A stretch of 41,284 nt of DNA from Anaerocolumna sp. (GTDB lineage: Bacteria > Bacillota > Clostridia > Lachnospirales > Lachnospiraceae). The position numbers and the translations under genes were made by a program. The first letter of the stretch is position 1, and the number at the start of each line of letters is the position of its first letter. Of this stretch, positions 10,399 to 20,057 are shown in pieces. A model generated the notes under the pieces. The model saw only the letters and a program-made list of their open reading frames with translations, had not been told where the DNA came from and searched no databases. The DNA is taken from positions 1 to 41,284 of the forward strand of contig JAQZAX010000008.1 in NCBI GenBank assembly GCA_029239455.1. The letters run 5' to 3'.

Positions 10399-11163
10399 AT
10401 GAATATATTAGGTGATATTGCTGGGGCCAGTATATTAGTGGCAATCATTATCTTTCTAGTAGATTTAATGCTTATGTTTTTTTATTGCAGATTTGCCGAA
10501 AAAATGGACGAAAGATGGTTTAGGCGAAAACAGGTTACAAATGAAAGAGAAGAAAAGAAGGAGATTTTGTTTCAGGAGAATGACAACTTGAAAACTATTC
10601 TGTCTAAGGTTTATCATTCTTTAAACTCCTATATGTATGGCCTAATGAGGTATACTGTAATTTGTGTGGGAAAATTACCTAGTCATCGATTGCGGAAGTT
10701 TTTATATAAATATGTATTTCGGATGAAAATTAATAAGAAAACTGTTATTTGTGGTGGTTCAGAAATTCGTTCTCCATGGAATATTACAATTGGGAACTCA
10801 ATTATCTCAGTAGGTTGTATATTGGATGGTAGGCAAAAGATTGTTATTGGAAACAATGTTGTATTTGGGGCTGGTGTACATCTATGGACAGAAGAGCATG
10901 CCATAAATGATCCTTATTTCCGTGTGATGGATGAAAATAGGCAGGGTATTGTTATAAAAGATAGGGCTTGGATATGCTCAGACGCTACAATTCTTCCTGG
11001 TGTGACTATTGAAGAAGGTGCAGTAGTTGCTGCAAAAGCATGCGTTACAAAAGATTGTGCGGCATATACAATTAATGGTGGAGTACCTGCAAAAAAGATA
11101 GGAGATAGAAATAACCAGTTAGAGTATGAACTAACTGGTAAGCCAACCTGGCATTTCTACTAA
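10399..11163 (+). CDS. Hexapeptide-repeat (LbH) acyltransferase with N-terminal membrane segment
   Basis: Hexapeptide pattern IVIGNNVVFGAGVHLWTEEHAIND...IVIKDRAWICSDATILPGVTIEEGAVVAAKACVTKD...GVPAKKIGDR; start ATG 10399 preferred over 10384. Confidence 0.86.
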   Translation: MNILGDIAGASILVAIIIFLVDLMLMFFYCRFAEKMDERWFRRKQVTNEREEKKEILFQENDNLKTILSKVYHSLNSYMYGLMRYTVICVGKLPSHRLRKFLYKYVFRMKINKKTVICGGSEIRSPWNITIGNSIISVGCILDGRQKIVIGNNVVFGAGVHLWTEEHAINDPYFRVMDENRQGIVIKDRAWICSDATILPGVTIEEGAVVAAKACVTKDCAAYTINGGVPAKKIGDRNNQLEYELTGKPTWHFY

Positions 11164-11167
11164 TTTA

Positions 11168-12373
11168 ATGCATATGAACAATATAATGGAATTACTTGAC
11201 AAAGATAAATGTTGTGGATGCGAAGTGTGTAAAAGTGTTTGCAAACCAAATGCTATTTCTTTAAAATCTAATGATGAGGGCTTTTTGTATCCTGAGATTG
11301 ATGACAATATATGTGTAAAATGCGGAAAGTGTTCTTTGACCTGCCCGGTATTGAATCATACAGAATCTAAAATGCAAAGTGATTGTTATGCTGGATATAT
11401 AGCAGATAAAAATATTTTGATCAATAGTTCTTCAGGTGGATTTTTTACCGCATTAGCTAATAATTTTTTAAGAATTTATCCAGACGACGGTTATGTCGTG
11501 GGGGTTGTATGGGACACCACTTATAGCAATGTATATCACTTCTGCAGTAAAGATATAAATGATATTGCAAAAATGAGAGGCTCTAAATATATTCAAAGCA
11601 ATAAGGGTAATATTTACGATGAAGTTCTTAGTAAATTAGAATCTGAATTTAATGTTTTATTTGTAGGATGTCCATGTGAGGTCGTAGCGTTGAAACGATA
11701 TTTAAAGAAAGACTATGAGCGTCTAATTGCTGTAGATTTGGTTTGCAAAGGGCCTACGTCTGCACGTATGTGGAAGGATTATAAATTATGTTTGGAACAA
11801 AAATATAAATCTAGTATCACTAGTGTAAATATGAGATATATTGGCTGGAAAGAATGGATCCCGCAGTGGATAAACATTAAGTTTTCTAATGGTAATGAAT
11901 TTAAGAAGATTTTTTATACAACAGATTTTGGTAGAGCTTTTTATTTAGTGCAAAGAAAGTCTTGCTATTCGTGCAATTTTAGGGATAAAGGCAGAATGTC
12001 GGATATCACATTGGGAGATTTTCATGGAGCGAATACGCTTAAAAAATATTATAACAGACTTGGAACATCAATAGTTATTGCAAATTCAGAAAAAGGAAAG
12101 TGTACAATATCTAATTTATTAAGTAAAGACACACTGCTTTTGCCGGTTAATTATGAAGAAATTATAAAGCATAATCCATGTATCATTAAATCAAATTTGC
12201 CGAATGAGAAGCGAGGAATTTTTTTAAAATTGTATAATGATGTAAATATGCACCTTGCTGTAAAAAAAACATATCCATTAAAAGAACGATTAATCAATTA
12301 TTTACCTCCCGATTTGAGTGGCAAATTATATAGACTAGCCCAACTTTTTAAGGGTAGGAAAGGAAAGTCATGA
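11168..12373 (+). CDS. Coenzyme F420 hydrogenase/dehydrogenase beta-subunit-like Fe-S protein
   Basis: Two ferredoxin-type Cys clusters (CCGCEVCKSVCKP and CVKCGKCSLTCP), FVGCPCEVVALKRYL, SDITLGDFHG. Confidence 0.87.
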   Translation: MHMNNIMELLDKDKCCGCEVCKSVCKPNAISLKSNDEGFLYPEIDDNICVKCGKCSLTCPVLNHTESKMQSDCYAGYIADKNILINSSSGGFFTALANNFLRIYPDDGYVVGVVWDTTYSNVYHFCSKDINDIAKMRGSKYIQSNKGNIYDEVLSKLESEFNVLFVGCPCEVVALKRYLKKDYERLIAVDLVCKGPTSARMWKDYKLCLEQKYKSSITSVNMRYIGWKEWIPQWINIKFSNGNEFKKIFYTTDFGRAFYLVQRKSCYSCNFRDKGRMSDITLGDFHGANTLKKYYNRLGTSIVIANSEKGKCTISNLLSKDTLLLPVNYEEIIKHNPCIIKSNLPNEKRGIFLKLYNDVNMHLAVKKTYPLKERLINYLPPDLSGKLYRLAQLFKGRKGKS

Positions 12374-13527
12374 TGAAAATATTATTGTTGGGTGGATCTG
12401 GTATATTAAGTTCTGAAATATGTCTTCTGGCTTTGAATAAAGGTTATGATGTTTCAATGATAAACCGTGGAAAAAGAAAGGAAAATATAGACTCTCGAGC
12501 TACTATTATTATTTCAGATTTAAAAAATGATGAAGTTGGAAAAATTCGAGATAAAATGTCCGGCGAAGTATATGATGTTGTAATTGATTTTGTGTCATAT
12601 AATGTAAAACAATTAGCGCGAACTACAGAATTTATTAAAGGTAAATGTAAACAGTTTATTTTCATTTCATCTGCTACAGCCTATATTAATAAAAACGATA
12701 ATACACCTTATAAAGAAACAGACTTAGTTGGAGATACTGGGTGGAGTTATGCGTATGATAAAGTGAAATGTGAAAAATACTTAGCAGAGAATAAGAATCA
12801 GCTTGGATTTGAATATACCATTATACGACCGTATGTGACTTTTGGAAAGACAAGAATTCCTTATCAAGTAATACCGCTGGAATATTTTACAATAATCAAT
12901 CGAATCATATCGAAAAAACCTATTCTGTTTTTTGGAAAAGATGTTTATTGTACTTTAACTACTTCTAAAATGTTCGCAGTTGGCGTAGTAGGATTGTTTT
13001 TAAATGAACGTGCATATAATGAAGCTATACATATTACAAGTTCCAAAGTTTTTGTATGGAGGAAAATTATTGAACTATTGGCAGAGCAATTAAATGAAAA
13101 GCCTGACTTGGTAGAATTGACTACGGAAACTTTGCACAAAGGTGCAAGAATCCTGGGATTTGACGTAAACGAAATTCTATACGATAAATCACGCAATATG
13201 GTTTTTGATAATAAAAAAGTTAAAGAATTAGTTCCTGATTTTGATGATAACGTTGATATTGAGTCTGCATTGAAAGAGTCGTTAAAATATTTTTTAAATA
13301 ACAAAGAGAGTCAAAAAATAAATTATGCTTGGGATGCAAGGATTGATTCTCTTTTGTCAAAGCATTTCCCTAATATTCCCACAAGGCAACTTTCTTTGAA
13401 CGGGTATAAAAATTCATTAAGCAAAAAGGAGCGTAAGGAATATATCTGTAATAGATATGATATACTCTATTTTTTCATGAAAACTATAGAAAGGATTTCA
13501 AGAAAATTAGCTGGAAAAATAGCGTAA
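12370..13527 (+). CDS. NAD-dependent epimerase/dehydratase (extended SDR)
   Basis: ILLLGGSGILSSEI, VIDFVSYN, FIFISSATAY, YAYDKVKCE; ATGA overlap with previous gene. Confidence 0.85.
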   Translation: MMKILLLGGSGILSSEICLLALNKGYDVSMINRGKRKENIDSRATIIISDLKNDEVGKIRDKMSGEVYDVVIDFVSYNVKQLARTTEFIKGKCKQFIFISSATAYINKNDNTPYKETDLVGDTGWSYAYDKVKCEKYLAENKNQLGFEYTIIRPYVTFGKTRIPYQVIPLEYFTIINRIISKKPILFFGKDVYCTLTTSKMFAVGVVGLFLNERAYNEAIHITSSKVFVWRKIIELLAEQLNEKPDLVELTTETLHKGARILGFDVNEILYDKSRNMVFDNKKVKELVPDFDDNVDIESALKESLKYFLNNKESQKINYAWDARIDSLLSKHFPNIPTRQLSLNGYKNSLSKKERKEYICNRYDILYFFMKTIERISRKLAGKIA

Positions 13528-13528
13528 T

Positions 13529-14986
13529 ATGAAAAGAGTATTGAGTAGATACGCATCGTTATCCATACAAGCTAAAGCTGCTTTGTGGTTTGTAATTTGC
13601 AATATTCTACAAAAAGGAATTTCAACAATTTCTGTCCCGGTATTTACCAGATTAATGTCTACAGAGCAGTATGGTGTTTATCAGGTTTTTCTTTCATGGC
13701 AAAGTTTGATTGCAGTATTTACTTCTCTGAATTTATACCTTGGGGTATTTAATAATGCTATGATTAAGTTCTGCAACGACAGAAACAAATACATATCATC
13801 TATGCAGGGGCTTACAGCATTAATTACTGCAATGGCATTTATTGGATATTTATTGTTTAAAGATTTTTTTAACGAATTTTTGAATATGTCTACGCTCTTA
13901 GTTTGTTTATTGTTTTTAGATTTACTTTTTATACCTGCGATGCTTTTTTGGGCAGGGCGTCAAAGATTTGAGTATAAGTATAAAATTCTTGTAGGTGTAA
14001 CTTTATTAAAGGCGGCTTTTAACCCTCTGCTTGGGGTTGTCGCAGTAGTATTAAATGATGAGAAAGATATTGCAAGGATCATTACAATAGTTTTAATTGA
14101 AGTTATCTTCGGCGGAGCTATTGCTTTATATCAAATGTTTAGGGGAAAAAAGCTATTTGTTAAAGAATATTGGAAATATGCATTGGCGTTTAATATTCCA
14201 CTATTACCTCATTATTTATCTGGAATGATGCTGAACCAAGCCGATAGAATAATGATTAGTAAAATGCTCGGAAACACTCAGGTTGCCCTCTATAGTGTGG
14301 CATATAGTATAGGAATGCTAATGCAACTATTCACAGATGCAATCAACTCTTCATTTACTCCGTGGATGTATACTAGCTTAAAAAACAAGAAGTACACAGA
14401 AATTAAAACTATCGTTAATATCTTACTATTTCTAATTGCTATCTTTGCAATTATACTAATGTTTTTTGCTCCAGAAGTAATAACTATATTTGCGTCTGAC
14501 GAATATGTGGAAGCTATATATGTAATTCCGCCGGTAGCTTCAAGTGTATATTTCATTTTTGCGTATAACGTATTTGCAAATATTGAGTTCTATTATGAGG
14601 AGAAGAGTTTTGTTGCAATCGCGTCGTTGGCTGCAGCAGTTCTTAATGTGATACTAAATTATATTTTTATTCCGATATTTGGATATTATGCTGCTGGCTA
14701 TACAACGCTCCTATGTTATATTATTTTTTCAGTTTCACACTATGCATTTAGTTGTATTGTGTGCGATAAGCATATTAATGGGGAAAGAATTTATGATTTA
14801 AGAATGTTTATGCTGATTTCGTTATTAGTAGTAGCGACTGCTTTAGGTTTTAATTTCCTTTATAAATTTACCTTGGTCAGGTATAGTCTTGCAGTATTTT
14901 TGCTGCTTTGTATATATATAAAAAGATCGTTGGTTATAGATACAATAAAGAAAATCCGAAATAATATGCGGGAAACAGGTCCCTAG
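13529..14986 (+). CDS. Wzx-type polysaccharide flippase (MOP superfamily)
   Basis: About 12-14 hydrophobic segments; ISTISVPVFTRLMSTEQYGVYQVFLSW, ADRIMISKMLGNTQVALYSVAYSIG. Confidence 0.9.
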   Translation: MKRVLSRYASLSIQAKAALWFVICNILQKGISTISVPVFTRLMSTEQYGVYQVFLSWQSLIAVFTSLNLYLGVFNNAMIKFCNDRNKYISSMQGLTALITAMAFIGYLLFKDFFNEFLNMSTLLVCLLFLDLLFIPAMLFWAGRQRFEYKYKILVGVTLLKAAFNPLLGVVAVVLNDEKDIARIITIVLIEVIFGGAIALYQMFRGKKLFVKEYWKYALAFNIPLLPHYLSGMMLNQADRIMISKMLGNTQVALYSVAYSIGMLMQLFTDAINSSFTPWMYTSLKNKKYTEIKTIVNILLFLIAIFAIILMFFAPEVITIFASDEYVEAIYVIPPVASSVYFIFAYNVFANIEFYYEEKSFVAIASLAAAVLNVILNYIFIPIFGYYAAGYTTLLCYIIFSVSHYAFSCIVCDKHINGERIYDLRMFMLISLLVVATALGFNFLYKFTLVRYSLAVFLLLCIYIKRSLVIDTIKKIRNNMRETGP

Positions 14987-15097
14987 TACATGGCAAGCTG
15001 AGTCCATAATCAATCTATGCTCATGTTGCTTATGCCTGCCTCCATCACGTTTTAGGTACCCAGTGGGGCAGCAAAGGTATATTTGCATTATTGGTAA

Positions 15098-15337
15098 CAG
15101 AATATATACGGGACCTATCATGGGATCTGCCAGGGATTTTTCTCCTGGTATGAGTTTGCCTGCGAGATTTTTCGCCAGGAAGAGAAACAAGTCAAAGTGC
15201 TGCCTGTAACGACTAGTGAACTTCCACGGCCTGATCATTCTGTTTTGGATAACTATATGCCGCGCATGAGGGGTGGTGACCCCATGCGCAACTGGAAAGC
15301 GGCTCTTGAAGAGTATTTAGCTGGCCTTAATAGATAG
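15098..15337 (+). pseudogene. C-terminal remnant of dTDP-4-dehydrorhamnose reductase
   Basis: Open frame without start: QNIYGTYHGICQGFFSWYEFACEIFRQEEKQVKVLPVTTSELPRPDHSVLDNYMPRMRGGDPMRNWKAALEEYLAGLNR*, the RmlD C-terminal pattern (GTYH...SWYEFA.EIF...PVTT.E.PRPA..SVLDN...WK.AL.EYL); in-frame TAA just upstream at 15095. Confidence 0.85.
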
Positions 15338-15428
15338 AGTTCTGGCAAGTAATGTCTTTTGCAGGAAATAGGTAATTTAAATAGAAAACATAGATGTTAG
15401 ACGACAAAGAAAATAAGGCAGGTGCACT

Positions 15429-16373
15429 ATGATTCAGAAGAAAATCCGCAAGGCGGTTATTCCTGCTGCCGGGTTGGGGACTCGCTTTCTCCCGGCAACA
15501 AAAGCCCAGCCTAAGGAAATGCTTCCGGTAGTTGATAAGCCGGCCATTCAATACATTGTAGAAGAAGCCGTCCTGTCTGGCATTGAAGAAATACTGATTA
15601 TAACTGGCCGCAATAAAAAGTCGATTGAAGATCACTTTGATTGCGCTTTTGAGCTTGAACATACGTTAAAAAGTCAAGGGAAATACGATCTGTTGGGTTT
15701 GGTACAGGAGATCTCTAATGTCACCATTCACTACGTTCGTCAGAAAGAGGCCAAGGGGCTGGGACATGCTGTATTGTGCGCAAAACAGTTTGTTGGCAAT
15801 GAGCCCTTTGCTGTGTTGCTTGGGGATGATATTATTGATGCCCAGGTACCTTGCCTCAAGCAGATGATGGATGTATATGATGATTGCCCCGGCACTATTC
15901 TAGGTGTCCAGGAGGTACCACTTAATAAAGTATCAAGCTACGGTATTGTCAAACCATTACCAGTAAAAAATAATATTTGGAAAGCTATTGATTTGGTAGA
16001 GAAACCGTCAGTGAGCGAAGCTCCATCCCAGTTAGCGATACTGGGGCGTTATATCATCCAGCCGGAAATTTTTGAACTGCTCGAAGATACTGCACCTGGA
16101 AGAGGTGGTGAAATTCAGCTGACTGATGCCTTGCGGAGACTTGCTGCTGTTAATCCTGTATACGCATATAACTTCTGGGGTCGTCGCTATGATGTGGGCG
16201 ATAAACAAGGCTATTTGGAAGCAACTGTTGAGTTTGCTCTTAAACGTCCTGATTTGCGTGAGGACTTTCTGAAATATCTTGTGAATAATATCGGCCCGTT
16301 AATTGTGAGTAATCAAGAAGCTGCTGCTGGTTGGGTAAAAAATAGGGTGACTTTGCCAAACAGATGTGACTGA
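15429..16373 (+). CDS. galU: UTP-glucose-1-phosphate uridylyltransferase
   Basis: KAVIPAAGLGTRFLPATKAQPKEMLPVVDKPAIQYIVEEA, VLLGDDIID, RGGEIQLTDAL. Confidence 0.95.
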   Translation: MIQKKIRKAVIPAAGLGTRFLPATKAQPKEMLPVVDKPAIQYIVEEAVLSGIEEILIITGRNKKSIEDHFDCAFELEHTLKSQGKYDLLGLVQEISNVTIHYVRQKEAKGLGHAVLCAKQFVGNEPFAVLLGDDIIDAQVPCLKQMMDVYDDCPGTILGVQEVPLNKVSSYGIVKPLPVKNNIWKAIDLVEKPSVSEAPSQLAILGRYIIQPEIFELLEDTAPGRGGEIQLTDALRRLAAVNPVYAYNFWGRRYDVGDKQGYLEATVEFALKRPDLREDFLKYLVNNIGPLIVSNQEAAAGWVKNRVTLPNRCD

Positions 16374-16536
16374 TGTGATAGTCATTTCGCCAGATTTAAA
16401 GCCATAGACGAATCGCATCTAAAGCGCTGGAATATTTATTATAACAATGTTGAGTTGCGGCTTTGGATAAGACAAAAAGATGCCTGGGGTTCAAAATAAC
16501 CGTATAGAGAAATAATGTGTCGAAGGGAGAGTTAGA

Positions 16537-17919
16537 ATGAAGATTATTATATTGGCAGGCGGCGGTGGAACCCGTCTGTTTCCTTTATCTCGGGTTTGCC
16601 TTCCCAAACAATTTTTGAAGTTAAATGATGAATATTCTCTCTTGTCTCAATCTGTGAGAAGATTCATGGATATTGTTATTCCTTCAGATATTGTTATTGT
16701 TACAAACAAAGAATACTATCATCATGTGAAAACGGAGTTGGCAGAATGCGGTGCAGCTGATGCTCATATTTTACTGGAGCCAGTGGCAAAAAATACTGCA
16801 CCAGCCATTGCGCTGGCAGTACAATACTGCTTGGATGTCTTAGGTACAGGTGAACAGGAAATTCTTTTTGTCTCAACCTCTGATCACATTATTCGTCCAA
16901 AGGCCATCTTTACAAAGCTCGTACAGACAGCGGCTGCTATTGCCGGTGAGAAGAAGATCGTTACTTTTGGCGTTAAACCAGATAAACCTGAAACCGGTTA
17001 TGGCTATATTCAGGCAGGCAGCCAATATAGGCAGGGCTATGAAGTGGAGTCTTTTAAAGAGAAACCAGATCAGCTTACCGCTGAAAAATATATAGAAGCA
17101 GGAAATTATTATTGGAATTCAGGGATGTTTGCCTTCTCTATTGCAGGTATGCTTGCAGAACTACACCAGCATCAGCCTGCTATACACAGCTTATTGACTG
17201 AAGGTTATACTGCTGTTCTTGAAAAATTCTCCGAAATGCCTAGCATATCCATTGATTATGCTATAGCAGAAAAGTCGGAGTCGGTAATAGTTCTTCCTTT
17301 TACTGCTTATTGGAATGATATCGGTTCTTGGGATGCTATTTATGATGTCCTGGACAAAGACGAAAGCGGCAATGCCATTACTGGCGATTGTATTGCCCTG
17401 GATTGCAATAATACACTGTTGATGGGGCGCAGTCGGCTGATAGCAGGGATTGGTCTAGAGGATTTGCTAATTGTAGAAACGGATGATGTTATTCTAGTTG
17501 CTAAGAAGGGGGAGTCCCAAAAAGTTAAAGAATTAGTAGAGGATCTGAAAAAACGAGGCCGCAAAGAAGCTACGGAGCATACGACAATGTATCGTCCATG
17601 GGGGAGCTACACTGTACTCGGTGAAGGGCCAGGGTATAAAATGAAGAAGATTGTTGTTAACCCCGGCCAGCGGTTAAGCCTCCAACTGCATTATCACCGC
17701 AGTGAGCATTGGATAGTAATATGTGGAACAGCAAAGGTAACTATTGGCAGTAATGAGCAGATGGTACATAGAAATGAAAGCGTATTTATACCTACATCTA
17801 CTAAGCATCGGCTAGAAAACCCGGGGCGTCTCCCTTTGGAAATAATTGAAGTTCAAAATGGTGATTATCTGGAAGAAGATGATATTGTTCGATTTGATGA
17901 TGTTTATGGACGTTCATAA
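16537..17919 (+). CDS. manC: Mannose-1-phosphate guanylyltransferase / mannose-6-phosphate isomerase (bifunctional)
   Basis: ILAGGGGTRLFPLSRVCLPKQFLKL, EKPDQLTAEKYIEAGNYYWNSGMF, C-terminal cupin RPWGSYTVLGEGPGYKMKKIVVNPGQRLSLQLHYHRSEHWIVICGTAKV. Confidence 0.95.
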   Translation: MKIIILAGGGGTRLFPLSRVCLPKQFLKLNDEYSLLSQSVRRFMDIVIPSDIVIVTNKEYYHHVKTELAECGAADAHILLEPVAKNTAPAIALAVQYCLDVLGTGEQEILFVSTSDHIIRPKAIFTKLVQTAAAIAGEKKIVTFGVKPDKPETGYGYIQAGSQYRQGYEVESFKEKPDQLTAEKYIEAGNYYWNSGMFAFSIAGMLAELHQHQPAIHSLLTEGYTAVLEKFSEMPSISIDYAIAEKSESVIVLPFTAYWNDIGSWDAIYDVLDKDESGNAITGDCIALDCNNTLLMGRSRLIAGIGLEDLLIVETDDVILVAKKGESQKVKELVEDLKKRGRKEATEHTTMYRPWGSYTVLGEGPGYKMKKIVVNPGQRLSLQLHYHRSEHWIVICGTAKVTIGSNEQMVHRNESVFIPTSTKHRLENPGRLPLEIIEVQNGDYLEEDDIVRFDDVYGRS

Positions 17920-17985
17920 AATAAAGATTTAGCTCAAAGGCTTCTTTGCAAGTGTCTACGGCATAAAAGTGAAATAAATGGAAAC

Positions 17986-18018
17986 AATAGCGCCAACAAT
18001 ACCCTGGTTGGCGCTATT
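17986..18018 (+). terminator. Hairpin, probable terminator downstream of manC
   Basis: Perfect 12-bp inverted repeat AATAGCGCCAAC-(aataccctg)-GTTGGCGCTATT followed by a short T tract. Confidence 0.72.
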
Positions 18019-18218
18019 TTGCATATCTACCTTTCTTTTACTATGCTTAGAGGGGAGGAAAAAAGCAAGATGCCTCGAATGTCTTGTATGTTAAGTATAT
18101 TGTAAGTTTACGATAGGGAAAACAGAACCCACGAAGATCTAAATAAAGATTATGTGCTTAATATCAATGTGCACTACCATTACCATTCAGATGAGTTTAT
18201 TAGAAAGGTTTCAAAATT

Positions 18219-19277
18219 ATGAATAAACTATCTCAAGCTAATAAAATATTAGTGACTAATTTAATGCATATTGGTGATATTGTTTTTATTACACCCTTTC
18301 TTCATGTATTACGAAAACATGCCCCTCATGCTGATATTACCATCCTAGTGGATAAAAAAACACAGGATATCGTTCAGCATAACCCCAACATTAACAACAT
18401 TATTACCATTGATAAAAAAGGAAAAGACGATAATCTAAAAGCACTTTGGCTCATTGCTGCTAAGCTACGCACTCATTCTTTTGACCTTACTATTAACTTG
18501 CATCCGAATGAGCGATGCTCTTTTTTGGCAGCCTTCAGCGGGGCTAAACAGAAAGTTGGTGTGTCGGCACCATTATTCCGCTGGTTATTTGGTGAAACAT
18601 ATCCTTTTCGATTGAAAGAAAAAGATGTTCTTGTTGTAGATGCTTATCTTGATATTTTGCACCAAATGGGTATTACTGACTTAGCACATAATGGGGTAGA
18701 GAAGTTTTTATCGCCAAAGGAAATAACATTTGCAAAAGAGTTTTATGCTGCTAACGAAGTGGGCGAGAATGATAAGCTCATAGGACTTAATGTCGGTGGC
18801 AGTTGGGCTACTAAGCTATGGACAACTGAAGGCTGGGCGGCATTAGCTGATCATTACTTAAAGCAAGGAATAAAACCTGTTTTTTTTGGCGGGCCTATGG
18901 ATATTCCAATGGTGGAAGAGATTTTAGCAAAAATGCAAGGGACACCAATTCTTGCGACTGGTAGGACAAGCCTTTTGCAGCTGGCAGCTCTCATAAGCCG
19001 CTGCAATGTTTTTGTAAGTGGTGATAGTGGTCCTATGCATATAGCATCAACTCAGAAAGTACCAATTGTTGCAATTTACGGTCCATCCGATTGGAGCAAG
19101 TTTCCTCCTTTTACAGACAAAAAGCAAATCATAACGGCGGGCCTTAATTGCCAGCCATGTAATAAGCATGTATGTGAACACCATAGTTGCATGAAACAGA
19201 TAGATGTGAAGGTCATGATTGAAGCAGTTAATAGGTTGTTAGGTAACAGCTTCATCAGCAAAAATAGATTTATATAG
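18219..19277 (+). CDS. Glycosyltransferase family 9 (heptosyltransferase-like)
   Basis: ILVTNLMHIGDIVFITPFLHVLR, GLNVGGSWATKLWTTEGWAALAD, VFVSGDSGPMHIASTQKVPIVAIYGPSDW. Confidence 0.92.
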   Translation: MNKLSQANKILVTNLMHIGDIVFITPFLHVLRKHAPHADITILVDKKTQDIVQHNPNINNIITIDKKGKDDNLKALWLIAAKLRTHSFDLTINLHPNERCSFLAAFSGAKQKVGVSAPLFRWLFGETYPFRLKEKDVLVVDAYLDILHQMGITDLAHNGVEKFLSPKEITFAKEFYAANEVGENDKLIGLNVGGSWATKLWTTEGWAALADHYLKQGIKPVFFGGPMDIPMVEEILAKMQGTPILATGRTSLLQLAALISRCNVFVSGDSGPMHIASTQKVPIVAIYGPSDWSKFPPFTDKKQIITAGLNCQPCNKHVCEHHSCMKQIDVKVMIEAVNRLLGNSFISKNRFI

Positions 19278-19292
19278 AGGCGGAGATAGGGA

Positions 19293-20030
19293 ATGGAAGT
19301 TATTAATAAGTTGGAGTGTTATTTGATCAACCTGGACCGCTCGCCGGATCGATTACTACAAATGCAGAAAAGACTAGAGAAAATGCAACTCCCTTTTCGC
19401 AGGGTATCAGCTGTAGATGGTAAACAAGTTGTTTTTACAGACAAGGAAATTGATGCGAGCAAATATGAAAAATACCATGGCAAGTATGTCACATCAACTG
19501 AAATTGCTTGCTATATTAGTCATTATGATGTGCTTACATTATTTCTAGAAAGTGATAAAGAGTATGCTCTGATCTTAGAAGATGATATGGAGTTTTGTGA
19601 TGACTTTATGTCAATACTAGGAGAGTTATTAAGCCTTCATAATGATTGGGATATGGTAAAACTGAATGGAACGAGAAGCTGGGCCTGTCCAATAACGAAA
19701 AAGAATTTAAGTAATAATTATCAGCTGGTATTAAATTTGTTGCATCAAGCTAAATCCGGAGCCTATCTAGTTAATCGTAAGGCTGCCGAGAGCTTAGTGA
19801 AAAATTTACTGCCAATGACGGTACCCTATGATCATGAATTTATCAAATTCTGGAAGTATAATATTCGTTTATTTTCTGTAAGACCTTTCCCTACGTGGGA
19901 AGTAGGCGAAGCCTCCACTATTGATTATGTAGGTATAAAGAAAAATAAGAAACCTTGGTATAAAAGGGGAAGCACGCTAGTATACCGCACAACTATTACC
20001 TTAAAACGTCTTTTGTATGCTTTGCAGTAA
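19293..20030 (+). CDS. Glycosyltransferase family 25 (LPS/LOS glycosyltransferase)
   Basis: CYLINLDRSPDRLLQMQKRLEKM, RRVSAVDGK, EIACYISHYDVL, ALILEDDMEF. Confidence 0.92.
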   Translation: MEVINKLECYLINLDRSPDRLLQMQKRLEKMQLPFRRVSAVDGKQVVFTDKEIDASKYEKYHGKYVTSTEIACYISHYDVLTLFLESDKEYALILEDDMEFCDDFMSILGELLSLHNDWDMVKLNGTRSWACPITKKNLSNNYQLVLNLLHQAKSGAYLVNRKAAESLVKNLLPMTVPYDHEFIKFWKYNIRLFSVRPFPTWEVGEASTIDYVGIKKNKKPWYKRGSTLVYRTTITLKRLLYALQ

Positions 20031-20057
20031 TGAAACTCTACACAAAAGGAGCTTTTT

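Noticed and set aside
14843-15238. Minus-strand 131-aa ORF
   Set aside because: Overlaps the end of wzx and the plus-strand rmlD remnant, with no recognisable protein motif; treated as spurious.
16374-16536. Open frame CDSHFARFKAIDESHLKRWNIYYNNVELRLWIRQKDAWGSK* between galU and manC
   Set aside because: Could be a gene remnant, but I could not match it to any family and 41 codons can be open by chance; needs BLASTX.
18141-18218. Frame reading NINVHYHYHSDEFIRKVSKL upstream of the GT9 gene, slightly cupin-like
   Set aside because: Too short and low-complexity to support as a cupin remnant.
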